This document shows, piece by piece, positions 31,229 through 40,252 of a stretch of 64,000 nt of DNA. Under the pieces are notes generated by a model. That model was not told where the DNA came from, did not search any database, and saw only the letters and a program-made list of their open reading frames with translations. This stretch comes from Gilvibacter sp. SZ-19. GTDB lineage: Bacteria; Bacteroidota; Bacteroidia; Flavobacteriales; Flavobacteriaceae. Location: positions 2,968,864 to 3,032,863 of the forward strand of contig NZ_CP019333.1 of NCBI RefSeq assembly GCF_002163875.1, read 5' to 3'. Every line of letters begins with the position of its first letter. Position 1 is the stretch's first letter. A program made the translations under genes and the position numbers.

Positions 31229-32521
31229 ATGAAAGCCATCTGCAATCTGTTGGGCATAATATTGCTACTCTCCCCTGTTTCGTTGCTGTCACAAGAACCT
31301 GTAAAAGTAAACACCAAAAGACTAGAAGCTAGTATTTTAGATCTGGGCAAAATTGGTATTGACGATAAAGGAACCCAGCGTGTGGCTTTTAGCGATGCCG
31401 ATATTCAAGGTCGGGAATTTGTCATAAAACTCATGAAAAATGCCGGCTTGGAAGTTTACATAGACTTTGCCGGAAACATTATCGGGAAACGCCCAGGAAA
31501 AGATAATTCACTGCCTACCATCGCCTTTGGTTCACATATAGACACGGTGCCCAATGGCGGGAATTACGATGGCTGTGTGGGCTCCTTGGCAGCCATTGAA
31601 CTCATCAACATCTTAAACGAGAATAAGATCGTTACCAATCATCCGCTAGAGGTAATTATATTCTCCAATGAAGAAGGCGGAGTGATGGGTAGTAGAGCAA
31701 TTAGCGGGGAACTTCCCCAAGAAGCCTTGTCAGTTGTGAACAGTACAGGCTATTCTATGGGAGCAGGTATTAAGCGACTCGGAGGCGATCCTGACAGACT
31801 AAATGAAGTAGTAAGATCCGGGAAGAACCTCTTGGCCTTTCTGGAGCTGCATATAGAACAAGGAGGCAATCTAGATCAAGAAGGAATAGATATTGGCATT
31901 GTAGAAGGTATAGTGGGACTTAATTGGTGGGATGTAACCTTTTCCGGCTTTGCCAATCATGCCGGAACAACACCTATGAACAATCGCAAGGATGCCTTAC
32001 TAGCGGCAGCCAAATTCATACAGGCAACCAATGAATCTGCCTTGAGCTTAGCGGGTAGACAGGTAGCAACTGTGGGGCGGATTTCTGCTTACCCCGGCGC
32101 ACCCAATGTGATTCCAGGCCAAGTGGTCTTGTCCTTAGAAATTAGAGACCTTTCTACTGCAGTCATACAGCAGCTTTTCAACATCATAAAGGAAAAGGCG
32201 GCTGTGATCGCCGAAGAATCTGGAGTAAAAATTGAATTTGAAGCCTTGAGCACCACTGGCAAACCAGCCTTGACCGATCCAGAGATACAAGAGATCATCG
32301 AGGCCTCTGCGAAGGAACTCGAGCTGTCTTATATGTACATGCCAAGCGGCGCGGGGCATGACGCTCAAGACATGGCTATCATAACTCCAACGGCAATGAT
32401 ATTCATTCCAAGTAAGGCGGGCATCAGTCATTCTCCGCAGGAATTCTCGTCCGCAGCAGATATAGCCAATGGAGCAAATGTATTGCTGAGCACCATTCTT
32501 AAGTTAGACGCTCCTAAATAA
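31229..32521 (+). CDS. M20-family Zn-dependent amidohydrolase (carbamoylase/allantoate amidohydrolase type)
   Basis: 430 aa. Signal peptide (MKAICNLLGIILLLSPVSLLSQ), so probably periplasmic, which is unusual for the group. Metal ligands and catalytic residues visible: H103 in GSHIDTVPNGG, D114 in YDGCVGS, E148/E149 in SNEEGG, and a C-terminal SGAGHDAQDMA with His. The family removes N-carbamoyl groups from amino acids or hydrolyses allantoate; the substrate here is not determined. A dimerisation domain sits in the middle. A weak hairpin (ACCCG...CGGGT) follows the stop. Confidence 0.8.
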   Translation: MKAICNLLGIILLLSPVSLLSQEPVKVNTKRLEASILDLGKIGIDDKGTQRVAFSDADIQGREFVIKLMKNAGLEVYIDFAGNIIGKRPGKDNSLPTIAFGSHIDTVPNGGNYDGCVGSLAAIELINILNENKIVTNHPLEVIIFSNEEGGVMGSRAISGELPQEALSVVNSTGYSMGAGIKRLGGDPDRLNEVVRSGKNLLAFLELHIEQGGNLDQEGIDIGIVEGIVGLNWWDVTFSGFANHAGTTPMNNRKDALLAAAKFIQATNESALSLAGRQVATVGRISAYPGAPNVIPGQVVLSLEIRDLSTAVIQQLFNIIKEKAAVIAEESGVKIEFEALSTTGKPALTDPEIQEIIEASAKELELSYMYMPSGAGHDAQDMAIITPTAMIFIPSKAGISHSPQEFSSAADIANGANVLLSTILKLDAPK

Positions 32522-32526
32522 AGTAA

Positions 32527-32565
32527 AAAGAACAGACCCGCTCACCCCCAGTAAACGGGTCTTCT
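32527..32565 (+). terminator. Weak terminator after the amidohydrolase gene
   Basis: AGACCCG pairs with CGGGTCT over a loop of about 15 nt, followed by TCTC rather than a T run. Confidence 0.4.
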
Positions 32566-32588
32566 CATCCGGCTGTGGAACTGCAATA

Positions 32589-33005
32589 CTAGTTGTACTG
32601 CTCTATCAGATAATCAATCAAATCGGTAGTTGTTACAATTCCCGTTAATTTATCGCCATCCATTACCGGGAGGGCGTGAAATTGGTTTTTGGCCAAGGTA
32701 ACAGCCACATCGTGAATGGTATCTGTCTTTTGCACGGTCTCCACATCTTTGGTCATAACCTGTTCAATGGTTAGTGCATCGTACATAGCGGTAGTGAGTC
32801 CCTGTCCATCCACTGTATTAATAAAACTAATCTTCTGAAGATCTGTTTTAGATAGCATCCCAACTACTTTATCGCCGCTCACCACAGGCACGTGATGAAA
32901 TTGTTCTTCTTCTAGCATATCCTTTACATCGTAAAGCGTGTTGGTTTGATTCACCGTTTTAATGTTCGGGGTCATAATCTTTGAAATGGGTTCTCTTTTT
33001 TTCAT
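32589..33005 (-). CDS. Two-CBS-domain protein
   Basis: 138 aa consisting of a tandem pair of CBS domains (MTPNIKTVNQTNTLYDVKDML... and MTKDVETVQKTDTIHDVAVTL...), each ending in a G-x-(L/V)-S/T-x-T-D-L pattern. Stand-alone CBS pairs bind adenosine nucleotides and act as energy or ligand sensors; the partner is unknown. Divergent from queD. Confidence 0.85.
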   Translation of the reverse strand: MKKREPISKIMTPNIKTVNQTNTLYDVKDMLEEEQFHHVPVVSGDKVVGMLSKTDLQKISFINTVDGQGLTTAMYDALTIEQVMTKDVETVQKTDTIHDVAVTLAKNQFHALPVMDGDKLTGIVTTTDLIDYLIEQYN

Positions 33006-33151
33006 GTTGTGATTTCTAAGGTTCTATTTCAAATCTAGCGGGAAAGTACCCCAAAAACTATGACCATTGTCAGCTGTAATGGTTCTATAGATAAATTTTG
33101 TTTAATCTTTAACACTTTTAGTTAAACAATAAACTATCTTTACTAAAAATA

Positions 33152-33616
33152 ATGCTGATGAAAACCACCATGCTAGGCAGTTCAGCCCTTTTAGAAAGAC
33201 CAACGGCGCTAAAGACCGCCATAGTTCGCAGAGAACATTTCAACGCGGCACACCGTTTGCATAACCCAAACTGGAGTGAAGCCAAGAACCAAGCGGTTTT
33301 TGGCAAATGCAACAACCCGCACTATCACGGCCACAATTATGAATTGGAAGTGAAGGTAATAGGCTATTGTGACCCGGAAACCGGTTATGTTATGGACGCC
33401 AAAGTGCTTTCAGACCTTATAAAAGAACAGATCTTGGAGCGATTTGATCATAAGAATCTCAACTTAGAAGTTGCGGAATTCAGTAATTTGAACCCCACGG
33501 CAGAAAATATTGCCCGTGTTATCTACGAATTGCTCAAAGTGCAATTGCCCCTAGACACCGAATTAAAAATCACCCTTTACGAAACACCGAGAAATTATGT
33601 TGAATACCCTTATTAA
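33152..33616 (+). CDS. queD: 6-pyruvoyl-tetrahydropterin synthase / 6-carboxytetrahydropterin synthase
   Basis: 154 aa. Zinc ligands H34 (HFNAAH) and H59/H61 (HYHGH), catalytic C53 (KCNNP), and the end YETPRNYVEYPY mark the QueD/PTPS family, which acts on dihydroneopterin triphosphate. The start could be ATG 33152 or one of two in-frame ATGs within the next 20 bases. It overlaps folE by 20 bp, so the two steps (GTP to dihydroneopterin-PPP to 6-carboxy- or pyruvoyl-H4-pterin) are coupled. Queuosine or tetrahydrobiopterin synthesis are both possible; a pterin carbinolamine dehydratase at 50902 favours some pterin use. Confidence 0.85.
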   Translation: MLMKTTMLGSSALLERPTALKTAIVRREHFNAAHRLHNPNWSEAKNQAVFGKCNNPHYHGHNYELEVKVIGYCDPETGYVMDAKVLSDLIKEQILERFDHKNLNLEVAEFSNLNPTAENIARVIYELLKVQLPLDTELKITLYETPRNYVEYPY

Positions 33617-34283
33617 CGGTCATAAACTTAACGGATTCTCTACCGAAGAAATTGGTGACGATCACCTCTATACTGGAATAGAAACCCCCATGCGCGAAGA
33701 TGCCTTTGCGCTTTCAGATAACGAAAAGAAGGCCCAGATCGCAAAGCTTTTCGCTCAGATCATGGATGTCATGGGACTAGATCTTACAGACGACAGCTTG
33801 CAAGGCACGCCAGAGCGTGTGGCCAAAATGTATATCGATGAGATTTTCTGCGGACTCGACCCAAAGAACAAACCTCGTGTAGCGCTTTTTGATAACAAGT
33901 ACCAATACAACCAGATGCTGGTAGAAAAGAACATCAGTTTCTACTCCAACTGTGAGCATCACTTTGTTCCTATCGTTGGAAAGGCTCATGTTGCCTACAT
34001 TTCTTCTGGCAAGGTCATTGGTCTATCTAAGTTGAATCGCATTGTTCAATACTATGCCAAGCGACCACAGGTTCAAGAGCGTCTTACCAATCAGATCGCT
34101 AGAGAACTGGTCACTGCCTTAGATACTAAAGATGTAGCTGTTATCATAGATGCCAAACACCTCTGTGTGTCTTCGCGTGGTGTTAAGGACGATACCTCCT
34201 CTACCGTTACTTCTTATTACGGCGGAGCTTTTAACAGCCCGGAGCGCATCGCAGAATTGCAGAATTACATCCAAGGCTTATAA
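33597..34283 (+). CDS. folE: GTP cyclohydrolase I
   Basis: 228 aa. SNCEHHFVPIVGKAHVAY at 118-135 (zinc ligand C119; H121/H122), GLSKLNRIV, RPQVQERLT and the second zinc Cys in HLCVSSRGVKD are all intact. It converts GTP to 7,8-dihydroneopterin triphosphate, first step of folate, queuosine and biopterin synthesis. Starts inside the end of queD. Confidence 0.95.
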   Translation: MLNTLINGHKLNGFSTEEIGDDHLYTGIETPMREDAFALSDNEKKAQIAKLFAQIMDVMGLDLTDDSLQGTPERVAKMYIDEIFCGLDPKNKPRVALFDNKYQYNQMLVEKNISFYSNCEHHFVPIVGKAHVAYISSGKVIGLSKLNRIVQYYAKRPQVQERLTNQIARELVTALDTKDVAVIIDAKHLCVSSRGVKDDTSSTVTSYYGGAFNSPERIAELQNYIQGL

Positions 34284-34317
34284 ATCATACAAAGACGTTT
34301 TTGCTACCTTTACCCCT

Positions 34318-34737
34318 ATGGCAGCTAAAAAACCGGACAACGTAGTCTATAACGAAGAAGAGCAGCGCTATGACGCTGCTCTTAAACCTTATGCCACTAA
34401 TGTAGGTGCTCCTGCTATTACTGCCGCAGACAATTCTGGCTGGAAATTAGCCAGTGTAAAAACAGTGAACGAGCGCTTTAAGGCCAAGTTCGAGGATATC
34501 CACAAACAGTATCAAGAACTCACCCAGCAGTACGAGCGCAATCAATTGGTCTATAATGCCAAATTCAGTTTTGAGCCGCAATTGGGCCAAGTCTATCATT
34601 TGTATCGCGATAGCCAAATGCAGCCTTTCTTGTCTATCATAAGACCAGAGGAATGTAATTTTGATTATGTGGGCAGCTATCGGATCAATGCAGACCGCAT
34701 GTGGGAAGAAGTACAGCGCGCAGCCTCAGAAGAATAG
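34318..34737 (+). CDS. DUF2452 family protein
   Basis: 139 aa from ATG 34318 (MAAKKPDNVVYNEEEQRYD). LKPYATNVGAPAI, the VNERFKAKFEDIHKQYQEL helix and LVYNAKFSFEPQLGQVYHLY follow the DUF2452 pattern, a small cytosolic Bacteroidota family of unknown function. A longer reading into the end of folE in the same frame is rejected. 34 bp after folE, so probably in the same operon. Confidence 0.8.
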   Translation: MAAKKPDNVVYNEEEQRYDAALKPYATNVGAPAITAADNSGWKLASVKTVNERFKAKFEDIHKQYQELTQQYERNQLVYNAKFSFEPQLGQVYHLYRDSQMQPFLSIIRPEECNFDYVGSYRINADRMWEEVQRAASEE

Positions 34738-34748
34738 TCTTGCGCTTT

Positions 34749-36797
34749 TTACTCCGGATATTCTACCCGCAAGTGATAGATATTAGAGAGCTTCTTTTTA
34801 AGTACCTTTTTAACCGTTTGAATTTCTTTAAAGGTAATATTGGCATTTAGGAACTGTCCTTGTTCCATTTGCTTGCTCACAATATTCTCTACAAAGGCCT
34901 CGATCTTGGTATAGGTCGGTTCTTTTAAACTCTTACTAGCCGCTTCTACACTGTCTGCCATCATTAGTATTGCAGTCTCCTTGCTAAACGGAATCGGCCC
35001 AGGATAGCGGAAAGGTGCTGTGTCTATTTCGTCACCTTCTTTTTCTTGTTGCTTTTTGTAGAAGTAATACACCAAGCTTGTTCCGTGGTGGGTTCTTATA
35101 AAGTCGATCACTCGGTCTGGCAGGTTATTCTTTTTGGCAATCTCTATTCCCTTTATAACATGATCAATGATAATACGTGCACTTTCGGCCGGTTCCAGAT
35201 CGTCGTGAGAGTTTACCGCCGTAGCCTGATTCTCTGTAAAATAGGTAGGATTGGCCATTTTCCCGATATCGTGGTACAAGGCTCCAACACGAATAAGCAT
35301 AGCGTTGGCCCCAATTTCATTGGCCGCGGCTTCTGCCAAATTCGCCACGTTCAGGGAGTGGTGAAAAGTTCCGGGAGCCTTATCGGAGAGTTCTTTGAGC
35401 AATTTGGAATTGGTATCGCTAAGCTCGAGCAGCGACACATCAGACACCAATCCGAAGATCTTCTCATAAAAATAAATAAGCGGATAAGACAGTAAGGTCG
35501 CCAATCCTGCGAGTATAAAGTAGCCAAAGGTCAACTCATCCAAACCAGAAATACCGCCTTCGTGTATCACATTAAAGGCAAAATAGCCCAACATATATAT
35601 GATGGTGATCTGTCCAACTGATATAAAGAGATTGGCCCGCTTATACAGCTCAGAAACGGTAAGTATGGTAACTATACCCGCAATGATCTGCAAGAACATA
35701 TACTCAAAACTATTGGGCACGATAAAGCCCAGCAGTAAAACGGTAAGTACATGGACAAACAGTCCCAATCTAGGATCAAAAAAGGCTTTGAGAATTAACG
35801 GAAGCACACAAAGTGGTACTACATAGACGTATTTAGGGTCATACTTTACCACCAAAGTGGTCAAGAGAACCATGAGTACTATATTGAAAAAGATAAAGGT
35901 CACTTTGGTGTTGTTGGCAAATATCTCTTGTCGGTATTTGCGCAAGAACAAAAGCAACATCATTAGAGCCAATGATACCAAGAGGGCGTAGCCAAAAACG
36001 ATCCAATTGTAGTTGGACTTGGTCCAAACTTGGCTTTCGTATTCCATCCGCAGCGATTCCAATATCTGGTACTTCTCTCCTTCTACAACTTCTCCCCGCG
36101 CAATGATCCGACGATCCGCCTCAACAATACCCTTGGTGGGTGAGATTCCCGCCAAGGCTTCTTCTAGCGTGGTTTCGGTAAAACGTTTGTTATAGCTAAC
36201 ATTGGGTTCAAAGATGCCGATCAAGGCTTGTTGCAGCAGGTTTGCATCCGCAGCATAAACGCTTGCATTGATCTGCTGTGTAAGGTTGGTGTTTATATCG
36301 CCCAATACTTGTAAGCTGCCAAAGGCCACCCGTGATCCTTGGTTGCCTTCTCGTAAGAACACCATTTTGTCTGCTGCATAAGGCATTGTTTCTCCCAAGA
36401 CTCCGGGGTCGTATACTTTATCTATGAGTGACAAGCCGTAATTGCTCAATACAGACTGCGGATAGCTGCTCAGCGAATCCACATAATTGGCGGCTAGACG
36501 GTTGGCAAAGTTAGCCTTTACCCTTTCGGCAACACCTGCATCCAAGTCAAAATATGGAGTGATATTATTGCGGATCTCTTCTTGCTCTGCAGCCAGAGCC
36601 TCTGCGTCCTTCTTAATGGCGAAGTCAAACGGCGCATACAAGTTCTCGTCTTGCCATACCTGTCCTTTTTGATAATCGTATTTGAACTTCCCTCCTTTTG
36701 GAAAGAAATAAATAATCAATACTGTGGCTGCGATAAATAATACCGCTTTGTATAGTAAGGATTGGTTCCTGTAGAAGTTAAACTTGAATTTTGCCAT
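34749..36797 (-). CDS. 7TM-HD family phosphohydrolase (PgpH-like c-di-AMP phosphodiesterase)
   Basis: 682 aa from ATG 36797 (MAKFKFNFYRNQ); a longer start at 36854 is less likely. One N-terminal helix, a periplasmic 7TMR-HDED domain (about 50-280), seven membrane helices (about 290-470), then a cytosolic HD domain with HHSLNVANLAEAAANEIGA, ALYHDIGKMANPTYF and RTHHGTS. By homology with Listeria PgpH it should hydrolyse the second messenger c-di-AMP. Faces the DUF2452 gene tail to tail. Confidence 0.85.
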   Translation of the reverse strand: MAKFKFNFYRNQSLLYKAVLFIAATVLIIYFFPKGGKFKYDYQKGQVWQDENLYAPFDFAIKKDAEALAAEQEEIRNNITPYFDLDAGVAERVKANFANRLAANYVDSLSSYPQSVLSNYGLSLIDKVYDPGVLGETMPYAADKMVFLREGNQGSRVAFGSLQVLGDINTNLTQQINASVYAADANLLQQALIGIFEPNVSYNKRFTETTLEEALAGISPTKGIVEADRRIIARGEVVEGEKYQILESLRMEYESQVWTKSNYNWIVFGYALLVSLALMMLLLFLRKYRQEIFANNTKVTFIFFNIVLMVLLTTLVVKYDPKYVYVVPLCVLPLILKAFFDPRLGLFVHVLTVLLLGFIVPNSFEYMFLQIIAGIVTILTVSELYKRANLFISVGQITIIYMLGYFAFNVIHEGGISGLDELTFGYFILAGLATLLSYPLIYFYEKIFGLVSDVSLLELSDTNSKLLKELSDKAPGTFHHSLNVANLAEAAANEIGANAMLIRVGALYHDIGKMANPTYFTENQATAVNSHDDLEPAESARIIIDHVIKGIEIAKKNNLPDRVIDFIRTHHGTSLVYYFYKKQQEKEGDEIDTAPFRYPGPIPFSKETAILMMADSVEAASKSLKEPTYTKIEAFVENIVSKQMEQGQFLNANITFKEIQTVKKVLKKKLSNIYHLRVEYPE

Positions 36798-36873
36798 CTG
36801 AGATAATTCAAAGATACCCATATAATTGAATTTGCCAACGCTCTTGGCTAGCAATATCCGGACTGTTAATTGG

Positions 36874-36904
36874 TTGCTGAATCCTTTTAAAAATTGTAGT
36901 TTTG
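36874..36904 (+). promoter_or_regulatory. Promoter of the thiolase gene
   Basis: TTG at 36874-36876 and TAGTTTTG at 36897-36904 with a 20-bp spacer, 30 bp before the ATG. Confidence 0.6.
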
Positions 36905-36934
36905 CAGGACAAAAAAACTAGCTAAATCACTGTT

Positions 36935-38119
36935 ATGTCTACAAAGAAAGTTGTTATTGTTTCCATGGCCAGAACGCCTATCGGCAGTTTTATGGGGTCA
37001 CTCTCATCGCTTACTGCCGCACAATTAGGTTCGGTGGCTATTAAAGGCGCGATAGATAAGATCAAGCTCGATCCCAGCTTAGTAGACGAAGTACTTATGG
37101 GTAATGTGGTGCAGGCTGGAGTTGGACAAGCTCCTGCACGCCAAGCGGCCATTGGAGCTGGACTTGGCGATCATGTTCCTTGTACTACAGTGAATAAAGT
37201 ATGTGCCTCTGGAATGAAAGCCGTTATGCAAGGCGCACAAGCCATACAAACCGGAGATGCAGAGATCGTCGTTGCCGGAGGTATGGAGAGCATGAGTAAT
37301 ATTCCGCATTATTTACCACTGCGTAAAGGGCATAAATTCGGACCGCAGACCATGATAGATGGTATGCAAAAAGACGGCCTGGTCGATGCCTATGACCAGA
37401 ACGCTATGGGTGTTTGTGCAGACCTCTGCGCTACAGAGCACAATTTTAGCCGAGAAGAGCAAGATGCATTCGCTATTCAATCTTACGAGCGTTCTGCGGC
37501 AGCTTGGGAAGCCGGCAAATTTGCAGACGAGGTAGTTCCGGTAAGCGTACCACAGCGCAAAGGAGACCCTATCATTGTTGCCGAGGACGAAGAGTACAAA
37601 AATGTGCGTTTCGACAAAGTGCCACAACTAAGACCGGCCTTTACCAAGGACGGTACCGTAACTGCTGCCAACGCATCTACCATTAATGACGGTGCAGGTG
37701 CAGTGGTTTTAATGAGCGAAGAAAAAGCAGCCGCTATGGGGCTAACGCCTTTGGCGGTGATCGAATCTTTTGCCGATGCAGCCCACGAGCCTAAATGGTT
37801 CACCGTGGCTCCTGCAAAAGCCTTACCCAAGGCCTTGGCCAAAGCAGGTGTCAGTATAGACGATATTGACTTTTTTGAATTCAACGAAGCCTTTGCTGTG
37901 GTTGGCTTGGCCAATATGAAACTTTTAGGGCTTAACGATTCCAATGTCAATGTTCACGGAGGAGCTGTTTCTTTAGGGCATCCGCTAGGATGCAGTGGTG
38001 TTCGAATTTTGATTACCTTGATCAGCGTGTTACGACAAAACAATGCAAAAAAAGGAGCTGCTGCTATTTGTAATGGCGGCGGAGGTGCTTCTGCCATGGT
38101 AATCTCTAATCCTAATTAA
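36935..38119 (+). CDS. Acetyl-CoA C-acetyltransferase (thiolase)
   Basis: 394 aa, full length for the family. Nucleophile C90 in VNKVCASGMKAV, then NEAFAVV, H349 in GHPLGCSG and C379 in CNGGGGAS form the thiolase active site. It condenses two acetyl-CoA or cleaves acetoacetyl-CoA; direction depends on metabolism. Followed after 8 bp by the NlpC/P60 gene. Confidence 0.92.
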   Translation: MSTKKVVIVSMARTPIGSFMGSLSSLTAAQLGSVAIKGAIDKIKLDPSLVDEVLMGNVVQAGVGQAPARQAAIGAGLGDHVPCTTVNKVCASGMKAVMQGAQAIQTGDAEIVVAGGMESMSNIPHYLPLRKGHKFGPQTMIDGMQKDGLVDAYDQNAMGVCADLCATEHNFSREEQDAFAIQSYERSAAAWEAGKFADEVVPVSVPQRKGDPIIVAEDEEYKNVRFDKVPQLRPAFTKDGTVTAANASTINDGAGAVVLMSEEKAAAMGLTPLAVIESFADAAHEPKWFTVAPAKALPKALAKAGVSIDDIDFFEFNEAFAVVGLANMKLLGLNDSNVNVHGGAVSLGHPLGCSGVRILITLISVLRQNNAKKGAAAICNGGGGASAMVISNPN

Positions 38120-38127
38120 ATCCCACC

Positions 38128-38877
38128 TTGAATTACGGCCTCTGTCCTTTAAGTATAGTTCCCGTTAGAGAAGCTGCTGCGGATACCAGTGAATTGGTAA
38201 CCCAAGTGCTTTACGGGGAACACTTTAAGGTGTTGGAGTCTCGTGCCAAATGGAGTAAGATCCGTCTGGAATGGGATGCTTACGAAGGCTGGATAGACAA
38301 CAAACAGTTGGTCTCCATCAGCAAGGAACAATACGAGGCCTTAAGTGCGGCCCCTGATGTTCTCAGTGCAGATCTGGTAGATTTTGTGACCCATAGCAAT
38401 GGACAACTTATGCCAATACCCATTGGCAGTTGTGTACACGCTTGTGAACTTTTAGGACACACCCACGAGGGCAATACATTAAGTGGCACTATCGAAAAAG
38501 CCCATTTAGTAAATACAGCCTTGCTTTATCTGAACAGCCCTTATTTATGGGGTGGAAAAACGCCTTTCGGGATCGATTGCAGCGGGTTCACCCAAATGGT
38601 ATACAGACTCAATGGCTATCGCCTAAAACGCGACGCCAGTCAGCAGGCTACGCAAGGAGATGCCTTTAGTTTTATAGAAGAATGCGAACCAGGCGATCTG
38701 GCTTTCTTCGATAATAAAGAAGGCGATATCATTCACGTAGGTATCGTACTCAAAGACAACTACATCATTCACGCCCACGGTCAAGTTAGAATAGACCGTC
38801 TAGACCACACAGGCATCTTCAATGCCGAGCGCAATACCCATACCCATAAGTTGCGCGTGCTAAAACGCATCGTTTAA
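38128..38877 (+). CDS. NlpC/P60 (C40) peptidase with N-terminal SH3 domain
   Basis: 249 aa with TTG start. SH3-like domain at about 5-65 (LVTQVLYGEHFKVLES...), then a papain-fold NlpC/P60 domain with C151 (FGIDCSGF), H203 (IIHVGIV) and a third polar residue near H215. It hydrolyses cell-wall peptide bonds, normally D-Glu to diaminopimelate in peptidoglycan stem peptides or recycled muropeptides. No signal peptide, so cytosolic recycling is likely. Co-transcribed with the thiolase. Confidence 0.85.
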   Translation: MNYGLCPLSIVPVREAAADTSELVTQVLYGEHFKVLESRAKWSKIRLEWDAYEGWIDNKQLVSISKEQYEALSAAPDVLSADLVDFVTHSNGQLMPIPIGSCVHACELLGHTHEGNTLSGTIEKAHLVNTALLYLNSPYLWGGKTPFGIDCSGFTQMVYRLNGYRLKRDASQQATQGDAFSFIEECEPGDLAFFDNKEGDIIHVGIVLKDNYIIHAHGQVRIDRLDHTGIFNAERNTHTHKLRVLKRIV

Positions 38878-38880
38878 GCA

Positions 38881-38914
38881 AAAAAAAACCACCGCCAAAG
38901 GCCGGTGGTTTTAA
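38881..38914. terminator. Bidirectional terminator
   Basis: AAAACCACCG / CGGTGGTTTT hairpin with A run before and T run after, between two convergent genes. Confidence 0.8.
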
Positions 38915-38931
38915 CAGCAGGGATGTATTGG

Positions 38932-40185
38932 TTATCCACCAAGCTCTTCCAAGCGAGCTTTCTTAGCTTTAAACTTTTCTGTGTCTCCCAAGATGGAATA
39001 GATGTTCATTAGTGTACGAACTATCTCCACATTCTCTTTAGCGGCGTTAGCCTTCTCAAAGTAAGGCGCAGCTTCGCGGTATACTTGTTCGCGCTGTGCT
39101 TTCAATTCGTCATAACGACGATTGTCTGCAGCAGAAGTACCAAGATTGTTCATCTCGTCTACTATAGCTCCTTCTTGAGCAATGATCAAGGAAGCCATGT
39201 TGATATTAGCGTCTGCGAAATCTGGATCGATCTCTAGCGCCTTCATATAGTATTGCTTTGCAGCCTCAGTGTCACCAGCTTTAGCAGAAACTACTCCCAA
39301 GTTGAATTGGGTCTGAGGATTGTTTGGCTCTTTTTCTGCAGCTTCGTTCATAAGCTCCTTAAAGCGCTCAATGTTCCCCATTTTGTACTGAACGTCAGCT
39401 TCTGTCATAAGCAGACCCATATCGTCTGGCTCAAGGGCTCTAGCGGCCTTCATAGCGGCGACAGCTTCTTCGTTACGGCCAAGACTCACATAGATCAAAG
39501 CGATGTTCTTAGTGATCTCTGTAGCACGAGATTCCGATTTAACGGTCTCTGGCTTAATGAAATCTCCACTCTTTACGTAAAGCTCACGCTCTGCTGGTGA
39601 GTTGAATTCTTTTACCTCGCCAGTTTCCTTATCGGTAGCTACGTACTTCTCAGTGATTCCGGTATAACCTAGATCTTGAAGCTCTTTGTAGTACTCGATA
39701 GCTTTGTCGTACATCTTACCGGTAACCAGGTTAGAAGCAGCGAAATACAAGAAGGAAGTATCCTGAGGATTCACGCGATACATGGCCTCTAATTTAGAAG
39801 CAGCCATCTCATAGGCTTTGTTGTTCTGATCGGCAACTGCGCTATTTACAACGGCGGTGCGGATGCTGTTAGCCAAAGTAGCTAATTCCTGATTCGTTCC
39901 ATCAAGGTCTTTACCCATCTTTACAGCTTCTGCAGCGGCCAACATATCGTTGGAATCCGTAACGGCTCCATCCATAAATAAGGCCTGAGCTTTATAGAGG
40001 TAAAAATCTACCTTTTGATCATCGCTCAGCGCTCCCATCATTCCTTCTACTGTGCTCAGCAAATTCTTAGCTCCTGCATAATCGCCACCCTTTAGGGCCT
40101 TGCTCACTGCACGTAGCTCTTTCTTTTGCGCAAAGCTGCTCAAAGTTCCGGCTATCAATAAAACAATTAAAAATCGTGTTTTCAT
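38932..40185 (-). CDS. Periplasmic tetratricopeptide-repeat protein
   Basis: 417 aa with signal peptide (MKTRFLIVLLIAGTLSSFAQ). TPR-like helical repeats occur from about 25 to 400, clearest at 225-345 (NPQTQFNLGVVSAKAGDTEAAKQYYMKALEIDPDFADANINMASL). A scaffold for protein contacts in the envelope. It lies 67 bp downstream of gyrA on the same strand, an arrangement I believe is conserved in Flavobacteriaceae, though unverified here. Confidence 0.8.
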   Translation of the reverse strand: MKTRFLIVLLIAGTLSSFAQKKELRAVSKALKGGDYAGAKNLLSTVEGMMGALSDDQKVDFYLYKAQALFMDGAVTDSNDMLAAAEAVKMGKDLDGTNQELATLANSIRTAVVNSAVADQNNKAYEMAASKLEAMYRVNPQDTSFLYFAASNLVTGKMYDKAIEYYKELQDLGYTGITEKYVATDKETGEVKEFNSPAERELYVKSGDFIKPETVKSESRATEITKNIALIYVSLGRNEEAVAAMKAARALEPDDMGLLMTEADVQYKMGNIERFKELMNEAAEKEPNNPQTQFNLGVVSAKAGDTEAAKQYYMKALEIDPDFADANINMASLIIAQEGAIVDEMNNLGTSAADNRRYDELKAQREQVYREAAPYFEKANAAKENVEIVRTLMNIYSILGDTEKFKAKKARLEELGG

Positions 40186-40252
40186 GTCAATAAAGTTTAA
40201 TGGCTCGCCTTACAATTGGGGAAGACGATTCATTGTTTGTGGTTTTAAGTAA

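Noticed and set aside
34150-34317. Longer start for the DUF2452 gene overlapping folE
   Set aside because: The extra residues come from the second frame of folE; the ATG at 34318 gives the family's usual N-terminus.
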